Below, one piece after another: positions 1 to 7,779 of a DNA stretch of 12,283 nt. Position 1 is the first letter of the stretch; every line of letters begins with the position of its first letter. The position numbers and the translations under genes were made by a program. The notes under the pieces were generated by a model. The model did not search any database. It saw nothing but the letters and a program-made list of their open reading frames with translations, and was not told the origin of the DNA. The stretch is from Rhodocyclaceae bacterium (lineage in GTDB: Bacteria; Pseudomonadota; Gammaproteobacteria; Burkholderiales; Rhodocyclaceae), in the NCBI GenBank assembly GCA_025361105.1, contig JANYAW010000326.1, positions 1 to 12,283 of the forward strand, written 5' to 3'.

Positions 1-645
1 TTTTCACACGTGCTCGATAAGCACGTGCGTATCCACGATGTGCCTTACACCGCATTTTTGATTCCAGGACTGGTGATGATGTCGGTCTTGCAAAACGCAT
101 TTGCCAATTCATCTTCGTCACTGATTCAATCCAAAGTGACCGGCAATATTGTTTTTGTTTTACTCGCACCGGTGTCGTATCAAAACTTTTTTCTCGCCTA
201 CGTGCTGGCGGCGGTGTTGCGCGGCGTGGTGGTTGGGATTTGCGTGCTCTTGGTGACAGCGTCGTTCGCACCTATGGAATTCGTCGCGCCGTTGTGGATA
301 CTTATCTTTGCCGTTTTAGGTGGTGCGGTGATGGGCAGTCTTGGTGTAGTTGCCGGAATCTGGGCCGATAAATTTGATCAACTGGCGGCATTTCAAAACT
401 TCCTGATAATGCCGCTGACGTTTTTGTCCGGTGTGTTTTATTCGATCCATTCCTTGCCAAGTTTTTGGCAAAATCTGTCGCATTGGAATCCAATCTTTTA
501 CATGATTGACGGATTCCGCTTTGGTTTTTTCGGTGTCTCCGATGTCTCGCCTTGGCAAAGCCTTGCAGTGGGAAGTTTTTCCCTTTGCGTCTTGTCGGCG
601 TTTACACTGGCCATGCTGCAACGTGGCTACAAACTCAGAGCCTAG
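1..645 (+). CDS. ABC-2 type transporter permease, YadH-like (5' end cut by window)
   Basis: This is the membrane subunit of an ABC-2 family exporter, which would work with an ATP-binding partner probably encoded just upstream of the window. The frame is open to the left edge, so the true start lies outside; a GTG at 10 is the first possible start inside but is unlikely to be the real one. The visible 211 residues are strongly hydrophobic, with about five to six membrane segments. Near residues 137-150 is the typical ABC-2 stretch LTFLSGVFYSIHSLP, followed by WNPIFYMIDGFRFGFFG, both characteristic of the YadH/NodJ-type permeases. In betaproteobacteria such a permease commonly precedes bolA and murA, which matches the neighbours here. 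The substrate cannot be told from sequence. Confidence in family is high and in exact function low. Confidence 0.88.
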   Translation, partial: FSHVLDKHVRIHDVPYTAFLIPGLVMMSVLQNAFANSSSSLIQSKVTGNIVFVLLAPVSYQNFFLAYVLAAVLRGVVVGICVLLVTASFAPMEFVAPLWILIFAVLGGAVMGSLGVVAGIWADKFDQLAAFQNFLIMPLTFLSGVFYSIHSLPSFWQNLSHWNPIFYMIDGFRFGFFGVSDVSPWQSLAVGSFSLCVLSAFTLAMLQRGYKLRA

Positions 646-694
646 CTTTATCGATGCGTCATCGATGCAGCTTGCGTTTTCAATTTTCCCGTCT

Positions 695-698
695 GGAG
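695..698 (+). promoter_or_regulatory. ribosome binding site of the BolA-family gene
   Basis: GGAG lies four bases before the ATG at 703 and supports that start. The 57-base gap before the gene also holds two copies of ATCGATGC (at 650 and 661) of unknown meaning. Confidence 0.6.
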
Positions 699-702
699 TT
701 TT

Positions 703-945
703 ATGCTTGAGCCTCAATTGATACAAGACTGGATTTGCGCTGAACTCGATTGCGAACACATCGCGGTGGAAGGCGACGGCCAGCATTTTTCTGCGCTCAT
801 TGTCAGCACTGAGTTCGCCGATATGAATCGCGTCAAACGCCAGCAGCGCATCAACGCAATTCTCAAAGCGCGCTTTGACAGTGGCGAATTGCACGCGCTG
901 TCGATGAAGACCCTGACGCCGGATGAGTGGCGCGCCAATGGATAA
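703..945 (+). CDS. ibaG: BolA/IbaG family protein
   Basis: Small BolA-family protein of 80 residues, close in size to E. coli IbaG (YrbA), which is also encoded directly upstream of murA. Family members bind monothiol glutaredoxins and share a [2Fe-2S] cluster; IbaG is linked to acid stress and iron homeostasis. The sequence shows the family signature: GDGQHF at 24-29 (His28), RVKRQQ at 43-48, and LHALSMKTLTPDEW at 63-76 with the conserved His64. A good Shine-Dalgarno supports the ATG at 703. The last eight bases overlap the preferred start of murA, so the two are probably co-translated. The family call is secure; the symbol rests on position and similarity. Confidence 0.9.
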   Translation: MLEPQLIQDWICAELDCEHIAVEGDGQHFSALIVSTEFADMNRVKRQQRINAILKARFDSGELHALSMKTLTPDEWRANG

Positions 946-2218
946 GCTACTGATTACCGGCGGTCGTCCGCTCTCTGGCGAGATCGCCATCTCCGGTGCG
1001 AAGAACGCCGCATTGCCCTTGCTCTGCGCCGCTTTGCTGACGCGCGAGACTTTGACGCTAACCAATGTGCCGCATCTCAATGACATCGGCACGATGCTTA
1101 AATTGCTTGAGCAAATGGGTGTCAAAGTGACGCGGGAAATTGCGTCGATTGCCGCGCCAGTTGGTGCTGGTGACACGCTGTCGTTGGATGCTTCTGATCT
1201 GCACACTGCGGTTGCGCCCTACGAAATGGTCAAGACTATGCGCGCGTCAATACTCGTGCTTGGCCCCTTGGTGGCGCGCGTGGGCGAAGCGCGCGTTAGC
1301 TTGCCCGGCGGTTGTGCGATTGGTGCGCGCCCCGTCGATCAACACATCAAAGGTCTAGCGGCGCTGGGTGCGGCAGTCAGCGTCGAGCACGGCTATGTGC
1401 ACGCGCAAGCAACTCGCCTCAAAGGCGCGCGATTATTCACCGACATGGTGACCGTGACGGGCACTGAAAATTTGATGATGGCGGCCTGCCTCGCCGAAGG
1501 CGAGACGGTAATAGAAAACGCAGCGCGTGAACCCGAAGTGGTGGACTTGGCGAACTGCCTGGTGGCCATGGGTGCACGAATTTCCGGCGCGGGTTCGGAT
1601 GTCATTCGAATTCAAGGTGTGAGCAGCTTGCACGGCGCGACGCACCAAGTCATGCCCGACCGCATCGAGACCGGCACCTACCTTTGCGCAGCAGCGGCCA
1701 CCGGCGGTAGCGTGCGTCTGAATCACACTTCTGCGGCGTATTTGGATGCGGTGATCGACAAGTTGATGGACGCAGGTTGCGAAGTCACCACCGAGCGTGA
1801 CGCAATCAATTTGAAAGCACCAAAACGCCTCACGGCGGTGAGTCTGCGGACATCGCCTTACCCGGCATTTCCTACCGACATGCAAGCACAGTTCATGGCA
1901 CTCAACGCGGTAGCCGATGGCACCTCAATAATCCGCGAAACGATTTTCGAGAATCGCTTTATGCATGCAGTAGAACTGACGCGCTTGGGTGCCAACATTC
2001 GCATCGACGGCAATACGGCGGTGGTGACGGGCAAAGAATTTCTCGAAGGCGCCAGTGTGATGGCCACCGATTTGCGCGCGTCGGCCAGTTTGGTTATCGC
2101 CGGTTTGGTCGCGCGTGGTGAGACCTTGATTGAGCGCATCTATCACCTTGATCGTGGTTATCAGGCACTTGATACCAAGCTCGCCGCATTGGGTGCGACC
2201 GTGCGTCGCGTCAAGTGA
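938..2218 (+). CDS. murA: UDP-N-acetylglucosamine 1-carboxyvinyltransferase MurA
   Basis: MurA transfers enolpyruvate from PEP to UDP-GlcNAc, the first committed step of peptidoglycan synthesis, in the cytoplasm. The 426-residue product has the EPSP-synthase-like fold signatures: SGAKNAALP at 19-27 with Lys22 and Asn23, the active-site loop LPGGCAIGARPVDQHI with the fosfomycin-target Cys126, MPDRIETGTY, FPTDMQAQFMAL and YHLDRGY near the C terminus. The ATG at 938 is preferred over an ATG at 923, because MDKLLITGG is the usual N terminus. Compared with E. coli, where the catalytic Cys is residue 115 and Lys22 has the same number, this protein has about 11 extra residues between these points. 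The extra residues fall around 69-82 (SIAAPVGAGDT), exactly where a copy of the 27-base dispersed repeat lies. The gene overlaps the BolA gene and is followed 18 bases later by hisG. Confidence 0.97.
   Translation: MDKLLITGGRPLSGEIAISGAKNAALPLLCAALLTRETLTLTNVPHLNDIGTMLKLLEQMGVKVTREIASIAAPVGAGDTLSLDASDLHTAVAPYEMVKTMRASILVLGPLVARVGEARVSLPGGCAIGARPVDQHIKGLAALGAAVSVEHGYVHAQATRLKGARLFTDMVTVTGTENLMMAACLAEGETVIENAAREPEVVDLANCLVAMGARISGAGSDVIRIQGVSSLHGATHQVMPDRIETGTYLCAAAATGGSVRLNHTSAAYLDAVIDKLMDAGCEVTTERDAINLKAPKRLTAVSLRTSPYPAFPTDMQAQFMALNAVADGTSIIRETIFENRFMHAVELTRLGANIRIDGNTAVVTGKEFLEGASVMATDLRASASLVIAGLVARGETLIERIYHLDRGYQALDTKLAALGATVRRVK
1156..1182 (+). repeat. dispersed 27-base repeat, copy 1 (inside murA)
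   Basis: Matches the consensus derived here (left part GCCAGTTGGTGCTGG, right part TGACACGCCGTT) at 25 of 27 positions. It shares an exact 19-base stretch with the copy at 7780 and another exact 19-base stretch with the hisD copy on the opposite strand. It is read in murA as part of AAPVGAGDTLS. CCAG and CTGG can pair around a TTGGTG loop. Confidence 0.8.
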
Positions 2219-2236
2219 GCCGAAAAGAAGCCCGTC

Positions 2237-2887
2237 ATGAATGATTTTTCCGGAATCACCGTTGCGCTGTCCAAAGGCCGCATTTTTGAAGAGACGCTGC
2301 CGCTCCTGGCTGCCGCTGGAATTGTTCCTGCCGAAGACCCCGAGCAATCGCGCAAACTTATCATCGCGACCAATCGCAGCGATGTGCGAGTGGTCATCGT
2401 GCGCGCTTCCGACGTACCGACCTATGTGCAATACGGCGCGGCAGATTTAGGCATTGCGGGCAAAGACGTATTGCTCGAACATGGCGGTGTGGGCATTTAT
2501 CAGCCGCTGGATTTGAAGATTGCCAGTTGCCGGATGTGTGTCGCCGTGCCGATGGGATTTGATTATGCCTCGCAGGTGCAACGCGGTGCGCGGCTAAAAG
2601 TTGCGACCAAATACATCAACACCGCGCGCGAACATTTCGCCGCCAAAGGCGTGCATGTTGATCTCATCAAACTCTACGGCTCGATGGAGCTGGCGCCCTT
2701 GGCTGGTCTGGCCGATGCGATAGTCGACGTGGTCTCCAGCGGCAGCACCTTGAAGGCCAATCATCTGGTGGCGGTCGAAGATATCTGCGCGATTTCGGCG
2801 CGGCTGATCGTCAATCAAGCGGCGCTGAAAATGAAACGCGAACTTCTGCAACCAGTCATAGAAGCGTTCGCCAAGGTGGTCAAGTGA
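2237..2887 (+). CDS. hisG: ATP phosphoribosyltransferase catalytic subunit HisG, short form
   Basis: HisG condenses ATP with PRPP, the first step of histidine synthesis. The protein is 216 residues, typical of the short form (HisGS) that lacks the C-terminal histidine-binding domain and needs the HisRS-like regulatory subunit HisZ, which is not encoded in this window. Visible motifs are LSKGRI at 11-16, ASDVPTYVQYGAADLGIAGKD at 57-77, and the PRPP-binding region DAIVDVVSSGSTLKANHL at 160-177. The gene starts 18 bases after murA. Its stop overlaps the GTG start of hisD (GTGA), indicating translational coupling. Feedback control by histidine is expected to act through HisZ (family knowledge). 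Confidence 0.96.
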   Translation: MNDFSGITVALSKGRIFEETLPLLAAAGIVPAEDPEQSRKLIIATNRSDVRVVIVRASDVPTYVQYGAADLGIAGKDVLLEHGGVGIYQPLDLKIASCRMCVAVPMGFDYASQVQRGARLKVATKYINTAREHFAAKGVHVDLIKLYGSMELAPLAGLADAIVDVVSSGSTLKANHLVAVEDICAISARLIVNQAALKMKRELLQPVIEAFAKVVK

Positions 2888-4179
2888 TACGTCGTTGGAC
2901 TAGCGCCGATGCAAACTTTACGCGTGACCTAAAAGCGCTGTTGCATGTCGACGCGGCGCAAGATGAAAGCATCGAACGAACGGTCGCTGAAATCGTCGCA
3001 CGCGTTCGTGCCGAGGGTGACCCAGCGCTGCTCGAATACACCAAACGTTTTGATGCGGTCGATGTTCAGCGCGTGACCGATTTGGAAATCTCCTGCAGCG
3101 AATTGCAGGCGGCGCTCGCCGGATTGCCCATACAGCAACGCAGCGCATTAGAAACCGCAGCGCAACGCATCACGGCGTATCACCAGCACCAACTGGCGAA
3201 ATCGTGGAGCTACACGGAGCCTGACGGCACGCAGCTCGGCCAAAAAATCACTGCGCTTGATCGTGTCGGCCTTTACGTGCCCGGCGGTAAGGCCGCATAT
3301 CCCAGCTCGGTATTGATGAACGCCTTGCCCGCCAAAGTCGCCGGAGTCGGTGAGCTCATCATGGTCGTACCCACTCCGCGCGGCGAGCGCAATGCCTTGG
3401 TACTGGCCGCTGCCGCATTGGCCGGCGTTGATAAAGTATTCGCCATCGGTGGCGCGCAGGCCGTCGCGGCGTTGGCTTACGGCACTGCAACGATTCCTCA
3501 GGTCGACAAGATTGTCGGCCCGGGCAACGCCTATGTGGCAGCTGCCAAGCGCCGTGTTTTCGGCACGGTGGGCATCGACATGATCGCCGGCCCGTCGGAA
3601 GTTTTAGTGATTGCTGACGCGAGCGCAAATCCAGATTGGGTAGCGATGGATTTGTTCGCCCAGGCCGAGCATGACGAAATGGCACAGTCGATTTTATTGT
3701 CGCCGGACGCAAGTTTTATCGAACGTGTGTTTGCAAGCATCGCAAAATTGCTGCCGGAGCAGCCACGCAAGGACGTGATATCAGCGTCGTTAAAAAATCG
3801 CGGTGCGCTGATTCATGTGCGCGACATGACTGAGGCTTGCCAAATTGCCAATCAGATCGCGCCCGAGCATTTGGAATTAGCCGTTGCAGAGACAGCGCCT
3901 TTGCTCGAACAAATCCGTCACGCTGGCGCGATATTCATTGGCCATTATTCCTCCGAGTCGCTGGGCGATTATTGCGCCGGCCCAAACCACGTGTTACCGA
4001 CTTCCGGCAGTGCACGCTTCTCCTCACCGCTAGGCGTTTATGACTTTCAGAAACGTTCCAGCATCATCGAGATTTCTGCGTCGGGCGCGCAGAGCTTGGG
4101 GACCATCGCCAGTGTACTTGCGCGCGGCGAAGGCCTGACTGCGCACGCGCGCGCGGCCGAGTTAAGGTGCGAAAAGTAA
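2884..4179 (+). CDS. hisD: histidinol dehydrogenase HisD
   Basis: HisD oxidises L-histidinol to L-histidine in two NAD-dependent steps using a bound zinc ion. The 431-residue length is close to the E. coli enzyme. Visible signatures are DRVGLYVPGGKAAYPSSV at 126-143, VGPGNAYVAAAKRR at 211-224, AGPSEVLVIAD at 235-245, zinc ligands Gln260 and His263 in FAQAEHDE, catalytic Glu328-His329 in APEHLEL, Asp362 in GDYCAGPNH, and His421 in LTAHARAAE. The start is GTG, overlapping the hisG stop. A reverse-strand copy of the dispersed repeat lies at codons 96-105 without obvious length change. The stop is followed in overlap by an ATG (TAATG), but the next histidine gene, hisC, is on the opposite strand and convergent. 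Confidence 0.97.
   Translation: MIRRWTSADANFTRDLKALLHVDAAQDESIERTVAEIVARVRAEGDPALLEYTKRFDAVDVQRVTDLEISCSELQAALAGLPIQQRSALETAAQRITAYHQHQLAKSWSYTEPDGTQLGQKITALDRVGLYVPGGKAAYPSSVLMNALPAKVAGVGELIMVVPTPRGERNALVLAAAALAGVDKVFAIGGAQAVAALAYGTATIPQVDKIVGPGNAYVAAAKRRVFGTVGIDMIAGPSEVLVIADASANPDWVAMDLFAQAEHDEMAQSILLSPDASFIERVFASIAKLLPEQPRKDVISASLKNRGALIHVRDMTEACQIANQIAPEHLELAVAETAPLLEQIRHAGAIFIGHYSSESLGDYCAGPNHVLPTSGSARFSSPLGVYDFQKRSSIIEISASGAQSLGTIASVLARGEGLTAHARAAELRCEK
3171..3197 (-). repeat. dispersed 27-base repeat, copy 2 (inside hisD, reverse)
   Basis: On the - strand it matches the consensus at 25 of 27 positions; 19 bases are identical to the murA copy. In hisD it is read on the opposite strand as ITAYHQHQLA, an ordinary-looking part of the protein. 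Confidence 0.72.
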
Positions 4180-4231
4180 TGCAGATGTGCAGCAGATCTA
4201 CGAAACCAGCTGAAATTTTGTAGGTAAATTC

Positions 4232-5290
4232 TCAATTGCCGAGTGCTTTCACCAGCGCGTCGCATTCCGCATCGGTCCCAATCGTGATGCGCAAATATTG
4301 TTCAATGCGCGGTAAGTCAAAATGCCGGACGAGAATGTTTTGACGGCGTAGTGCCAGCATCAACTGGCGCGCATCGCGATTTGGATGGCGCACAAAAACA
4401 AAATTCGCGCTCGAGGGAATCACCTCAAATCCCAAGCTTGCCAGCCTTGCCGTGAGGCGTTCGCGCGTTGCCATCACGGCCTGTCGCGTTTGCTCGAAAT
4501 AGGCAACATCTTCATACGCCGCGACCGCACCGGCAATCGCCAGTCTATCCAGCGGGTAGGAATTGAAACTGTCTTTGACACGTGTCAGCGCTTCAATTAG
4601 GTCGACATGCCCCGCCGCGAATCCCACCCGCAAACCGGCCAAGGAACGAGCTTTGGACAAAGTTTGTATCACCAATAAATTGGGATATTTGGTGATTAGC
4701 GGAATCGCTGTCTCACCGCCAAAATCAACATAGGCTTCATCGATCACCACCACCGAATCGGTGTTGACCTGCAGTAGACGTTCAATCTGTGCCAGCGCAA
4801 TCGCACGTCCGGTCGGCGCATTCGGATTCGGGAAAATAATCCCGCCATTGGGCACTAGATAATCGTCGATCCGCAATACAAAGCCGTCATGCAATGGCAC
4901 GGTGCGAAACGGCACTTGGTAAAGCCCGCAATACACCGGATAAAAACTGTAAGTGATATCGGGAAACAAAATCGGCAAGCGGTGTTTGAGCAAACCAAGA
5001 AACACATGCGCCAGCACTTCATCGGAGCCATTGCCGATGAAAATTTGATTGGCCTCAATCTGGTGATAACGCGCAATCGCCGCCTTCACCGCTTCACTAT
5101 TCGGATCCGGATAGCGCCGCAGATTGTTACCCGTCTCGCCGAGTTCGGCCTGAATCGCCTGCGACACGAGGGGTGAAGGCGGATAGGGATTCTCGTTGGT
5201 GTTCAATTTAACGAGGTTGGCAAGTTTGGGTTGCTCGCCCGGCACGTAAGGCGTCAAGCCTTTTGCAACATCACTCCAATAGCGGCTCAT
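4232..5290 (-). CDS. hisC: histidinol-phosphate aminotransferase HisC
   Basis: PLP-dependent aminotransferase converting imidazole acetol-phosphate and glutamate to histidinol-phosphate. The product is 352 residues, with MSRYWSDVAKGLTPYVPGEQ as the expected N terminus. The frame is open further upstream (ATGs at 5335 and 5356), but those 22 residues do not resemble HisC. Class I/II fold markers are KLNTNENPYPPS at 28-39, NPNAPTG at 155-161, DEAYVDFG at 184-191, the PLP-binding Lys213 in QTLSKARSLAGLRVGF, and YLRITIGT near the end. Orientation is unusual: it is reversed between hisD and hisB, ends 52 bases from hisD and starts 99 bases from hisB, so it must have its own promoter. No clear Shine-Dalgarno is seen. 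Confidence 0.95.
   Translation of the reverse strand: MSRYWSDVAKGLTPYVPGEQPKLANLVKLNTNENPYPPSPLVSQAIQAELGETGNNLRRYPDPNSEAVKAAIARYHQIEANQIFIGNGSDEVLAHVFLGLLKHRLPILFPDITYSFYPVYCGLYQVPFRTVPLHDGFVLRIDDYLVPNGGIIFPNPNAPTGRAIALAQIERLLQVNTDSVVVIDEAYVDFGGETAIPLITKYPNLLVIQTLSKARSLAGLRVGFAAGHVDLIEALTRVKDSFNSYPLDRLAIAGAVAAYEDVAYFEQTRQAVMATRERLTARLASLGFEVIPSSANFVFVRHPNRDARQLMLALRRQNILVRHFDLPRIEQYLRITIGTDAECDALVKALGN
4342..4368 (-). repeat. possible weak copy of the dispersed 27-base repeat (inside hisC)
   Basis: On the - strand 21 of 27 positions match the consensus; the hairpin arms and the ACGCCGT end are kept, and differences cluster at positions 16-19. It is in the hisC sense direction, read as RQLMLALRRQ, which fits normal HisC sequence, so it may be chance or a decayed or incipient copy. 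Confidence 0.4.
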
Positions 5291-5347
5291 GGTCAAAAAA
5301 TTGGTCGCGCAAAGCTTTGCCGACGCAGTAATCATCAGGGAAGCCGA

Positions 5348-5356
5348 TGGTATCAT
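5348..5356 (+). promoter_or_regulatory. candidate extended -10 promoter for hisB
   Basis: TGGTATCAT fits the extended -10 form TGnTATnnT, about 34 bases before the hisB ATG. The -35 position (about 5328-5333) is weak (GTAATC). A promoter is expected here because the convergent/divergent position of hisC breaks the operon upstream of hisB. Confidence 0.35.
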
Positions 5357-5389
5357 GCGACCATCAATTCACCGGCACTACGACATAAA

Positions 5390-5989
5390 ATGCAGCAACC
5401 CGTGCGGCAATCCGAAGTCACTCGCAATACGCTGGAAACCAAAATCCGCGTGGCACTCAATCTCGATGGCACGGGCATTTCCAAGCTCAATACCGGCATC
5501 GGATTCTTTGATCATATGCTCGACCAACTTGCCCGTCACGGGCTGATTGATCTGGATGTTTCAGCGGTCGGCGATTTGCATATCGACGCGCACCACACGG
5601 TAGAAGATGTCGGCATCACCATCGGTCAAGCACTCGCCAAAGCATGGGGCGACAAGAAAGGTTTGCGTCGTTACGGCCACGCATACGTGCCGCTCGACGA
5701 AGCGCTATCACGCGTGGTGCTTGATTTGTCAGGCCGACCTGGACTGGTGTTCAACGTACCGTTTACGCGCGCCATGATTGGCGAATTCGATGTCGATCTG
5801 GTGCATGAATTTTTTCAAGGCTTGGTCAATCATGCCGGAATCACCCTGCATATTGACGCGCTCGCTGGCGACAATTCACATCATCAAGCCGAGACCGTGT
5901 TCAAGGCATTTGCCCGTGCATTGCGCATCGCGTGTGAGGTTGATCCACGTGCGGCGAGTAGCATCCCTTCGACCAAAGGTACGTTGTAA
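5390..5989 (+). CDS. hisB: imidazoleglycerol-phosphate dehydratase HisB (monofunctional)
   Basis: Dehydrates imidazole glycerol phosphate to imidazole acetol phosphate, using two manganese ions per site. The 199-residue length is that of the stand-alone dehydratase, without the phosphatase domain fused in E. coli; histidinol phosphatase must come from another gene. Duplicated metal-binding motifs are clear: DHMLDQLARHG at 41-51, DAHHTVEDVGI at 66-76, HEFFQGLVNHAG at 139-150 and NSHHQAETVFKAFARALR at 162-179. The ATG at 5390 (MQQPVRQSEVTRNTLET) fits the family; the frame stays open upstream to 5231, but that part is antisense to hisC. The Shine-Dalgarno is poor. hisH follows 23 bases later. 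Confidence 0.96.
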   Translation: MQQPVRQSEVTRNTLETKIRVALNLDGTGISKLNTGIGFFDHMLDQLARHGLIDLDVSAVGDLHIDAHHTVEDVGITIGQALAKAWGDKKGLRRYGHAYVPLDEALSRVVLDLSGRPGLVFNVPFTRAMIGEFDVDLVHEFFQGLVNHAGITLHIDALAGDNSHHQAETVFKAFARALRIACEVDPRAASSIPSTKGTL

Positions 5990-6012
5990 ATTCGTACGCT
6001 CATGATTCCATC

Positions 6013-6669
6013 ATGACGACAGTCGCGGTAGTCGACTACGGGATGGGCAATTTGCGTTCCGTCGCCAAGGCGCTGGAACATGTCGCGCCGGATGCGTGCG
6101 TGAGCGTCACTGCCTCGGCCAGCGAAATCGCCGCCGCAGATCGCGTGGTGGTGCCCGGCCAGGGCTACATGCCCGATTGCATGCGCGAGCTTGACGCGCG
6201 CGGTTTGCGCGCGACCATCATTGAAGCGGCTGCCAACAAACCTTTTCTGGGAATCTGCATCGGTCTGCAAATGCTGTTTGGAGAATCTGAAGAAGGTGGC
6301 GTCGATGACCGCGCCCGCGGCCTGGAAATCTTGCCTGGACGCATACCGCGTTTTCCCGCAGCAGCGATGCAAATCGGTGACGGCGCGCGCCTCAAAGTGC
6401 CGCACATGGGTTGGAACAACGTCAATCAATGCGACCGTACACATCCCCTGTGGGCTGGCGTGGCTGACGCGTCACGGTTTTATTTCGTACATAGTTTCTA
6501 TGTCGCTCCGACGCAGCCAGAGCTTGCTGCATCGACCAGCGATTACGGCATACGCTTTACCAGCGCGGTGAGTCACGATAATATTTTTGCCGTACAGTTC
6601 CATCCTGAAAAAAGCGCGCAAGCCGGATTGCAATTGCTAAGCAATTTCATGCGCTGGAATCCAAGTTGA
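6013..6669 (+). CDS. hisH: imidazole glycerol phosphate synthase, glutamine amidotransferase subunit HisH
   Basis: Class I glutaminase subunit that supplies ammonia to HisF. The 218 residues show the triad: Cys82 in GICIGLQ, His197 and Glu199 in VQFHPEKS. The N terminus VAVVDYGMGNLRSV and the oxyanion-region PGQGYMPDCM are typical. An ATG at 6002 leads to a stop in its frame, so 6013 is the start. Its obligate partner HisF is not encoded in the window. In many Burkholderiales a MarC-type membrane protein gene separates hisB and hisH; here there is none. Confidence 0.96.
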   Translation: MTTVAVVDYGMGNLRSVAKALEHVAPDACVSVTASASEIAAADRVVVPGQGYMPDCMRELDARGLRATIIEAAANKPFLGICIGLQMLFGESEEGGVDDRARGLEILPGRIPRFPAAAMQIGDGARLKVPHMGWNNVNQCDRTHPLWAGVADASRFYFVHSFYVAPTQPELAASTSDYGIRFTSAVSHDNIFAVQFHPEKSAQAGLQLLSNFMRWNPS

Positions 6670-6694
6670 ATCACTACTTAACACGCCAAAAATC

Positions 6695-7450
6695 ATGTTG
6701 CTGATACCCGCGATTGATCTCAAAGACGGCCATTGTGTTCGCCTCAAACAAGGTGAAATGGGCGAAGCCACGGTGTTTTCCGAAGACCCCGCCGCAATGG
6801 CGCGACACTGGGTAAGTTTGGGCGCAAGGCGATTGCATTTGGTTGATTTGAACGGCGCGTTTGCCGGCAAACCCAAAAACGAAGCCGCGATTAAAGCGAT
6901 CTTGAATGAAGTCGGCGATGAAATCCCTGTCCAACTCGGCGGCGGCATACGCGATTTGGATACCATCGAGCGCTGCCTCGATGACGGTTTGGAATACGTC
7001 ATCATCGGCACTGCAGCCGTCAAAAACCCCGGCTTCCTGCACGATGCCTGCGGCGCATTCCCCGGTCACGTGATCGTTGGCCTGGACGCCAAAGATGGCA
7101 AAGTTGCCGTCGACGGCTGGTCAAAAATGACCGGCCACGATGTCATCGACTTGGCAAAAAAATTTGAAGACTACGGCGTAGAAGGCGTCATCTACACCGA
7201 CATCGGTCGCGACGGCATGCTCACTGGAGTCAACATCGAAGCCACCGTAAAACTCGCCCAGGCCCTGCGCATTCCAGTAATTGCCAGCGGCGGCATCGCC
7301 AGCATAAAAGACATCAAAGCGCTCTGCGCGGTTCAGTCAGAAGGCATCATGGGCGCGATTACCGGCCGCGCGATTTACGAAGGTAAATTGGATTTCAAAA
7401 AGGCGCAGGCGGAGGCAGATAAGCTTTCGGCAAAACTGCCCACAAACTAA
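6695..7450 (+). CDS. hisA: ProFAR isomerase HisA
   Basis: Phosphoribosylformimino-5-aminoimidazole carboxamide ribotide isomerase, a (beta/alpha)8 barrel that performs an Amadori rearrangement in histidine synthesis. The 251-residue length is normal. Visible are the N-terminal LLIPAIDLKDGHCVRLKQG with catalytic Asp8, the phosphate-binding VQLGGGIRD at 79-87, VGLDAKDGKVAVDGW with Asp131, YTDIGRDGMLTGVN at 167-180 with Asp169, and the second phosphate-binding VIASGGIAS. It begins 25 bases after hisH with little Shine-Dalgarno. It is the last recognisable histidine gene; the sequence then changes character. Confidence 0.96.
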   Translation: MLLIPAIDLKDGHCVRLKQGEMGEATVFSEDPAAMARHWVSLGARRLHLVDLNGAFAGKPKNEAAIKAILNEVGDEIPVQLGGGIRDLDTIERCLDDGLEYVIIGTAAVKNPGFLHDACGAFPGHVIVGLDAKDGKVAVDGWSKMTGHDVIDLAKKFEDYGVEGVIYTDIGRDGMLTGVNIEATVKLAQALRIPVIASGGIASIKDIKALCAVQSEGIMGAITGRAIYEGKLDFKKAQAEADKLSAKLPTN

Positions 7451-7467
7451 CGCGCTGGATTGATGGC

Positions 7468-7746
7468 ATGGTCATCTCGGTAATCCGCTCGCAGACTTCG
7501 CTAGACGACGGGAATATTGATTACGCGACCTACTCATGCGCCGCTTTGCTCGATGCTCGCAGCAATATTCAGCGTGAACCTTATCCCCAAAACTACGAGA
7601 ATTTGCGGGTAGAAATCGCAATGCGACCAGCGCTAGCGACGAACCAAGAATCTAGCGACCAGACATCAATCGAAACTGTTTTCGATGCAGCAATAGGGAA
7701 GGCGATTGTGGAAGTTGTACTTGCCCTGGCGAGCACACTTCCCTAA
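7468..7746 (+). CDS. doubtful small hypothetical ORF
   Basis: A 92-codon ORF starting 17 bases after hisA. I recognise no family, there is no hydrophobic segment, no convincing ribosome site, and codon use includes several codons (CTA, ATA, GGG) rarer in the neighbouring genes. The span 7451-7825 may simply be non-coding junction sequence; it also holds an 8-base inverted repeat (GAATATTG at 7512, CAATATTC at 7563). Confidence 0.2.
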   Translation: MVISVIRSQTSLDDGNIDYATYSCAALLDARSNIQREPYPQNYENLRVEIAMRPALATNQESSDQTSIETVFDAAIGKAIVEVVLALASTLP

Positions 7747-7779
7747 GGCTTGGTGAATTCAACATCCGTGTAGTGGCAA

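Noticed and set aside
244..266. Further repeat-like stretch in the permease gene (GTGCT, then GGTGACA, then CGTCGTT)
   Set aside because: It needs insertions within a 20-base alignment and fits normal permease coding sequence; at chance level.
316..1206. Long open frame (296 codons) on the - strand across the permease, BolA and murA genes
   Set aside because: It is antisense to three well supported genes and resembles no protein family; a result of codon bias.
4198..4223. Inverted repeat CTACGAAA/TTTTGTAG between hisD and hisC as a shared terminator
   Set aside because: The stem is short, AT-rich with one mismatch and a ten-base loop, so too weak to call, though termination somewhere here is expected for convergent genes.
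4179..4223. A 14-codon ORF beginning at the hisD stop (TAATG)
   Set aside because: Too short to support as a gene; it may be a remnant of an earlier start codon.
5231..5389. N-terminal extension of hisB by 53 codons
   Set aside because: This part is antisense to hisC and lacks similarity to HisB; the family N terminus begins at the ATG at 5390.
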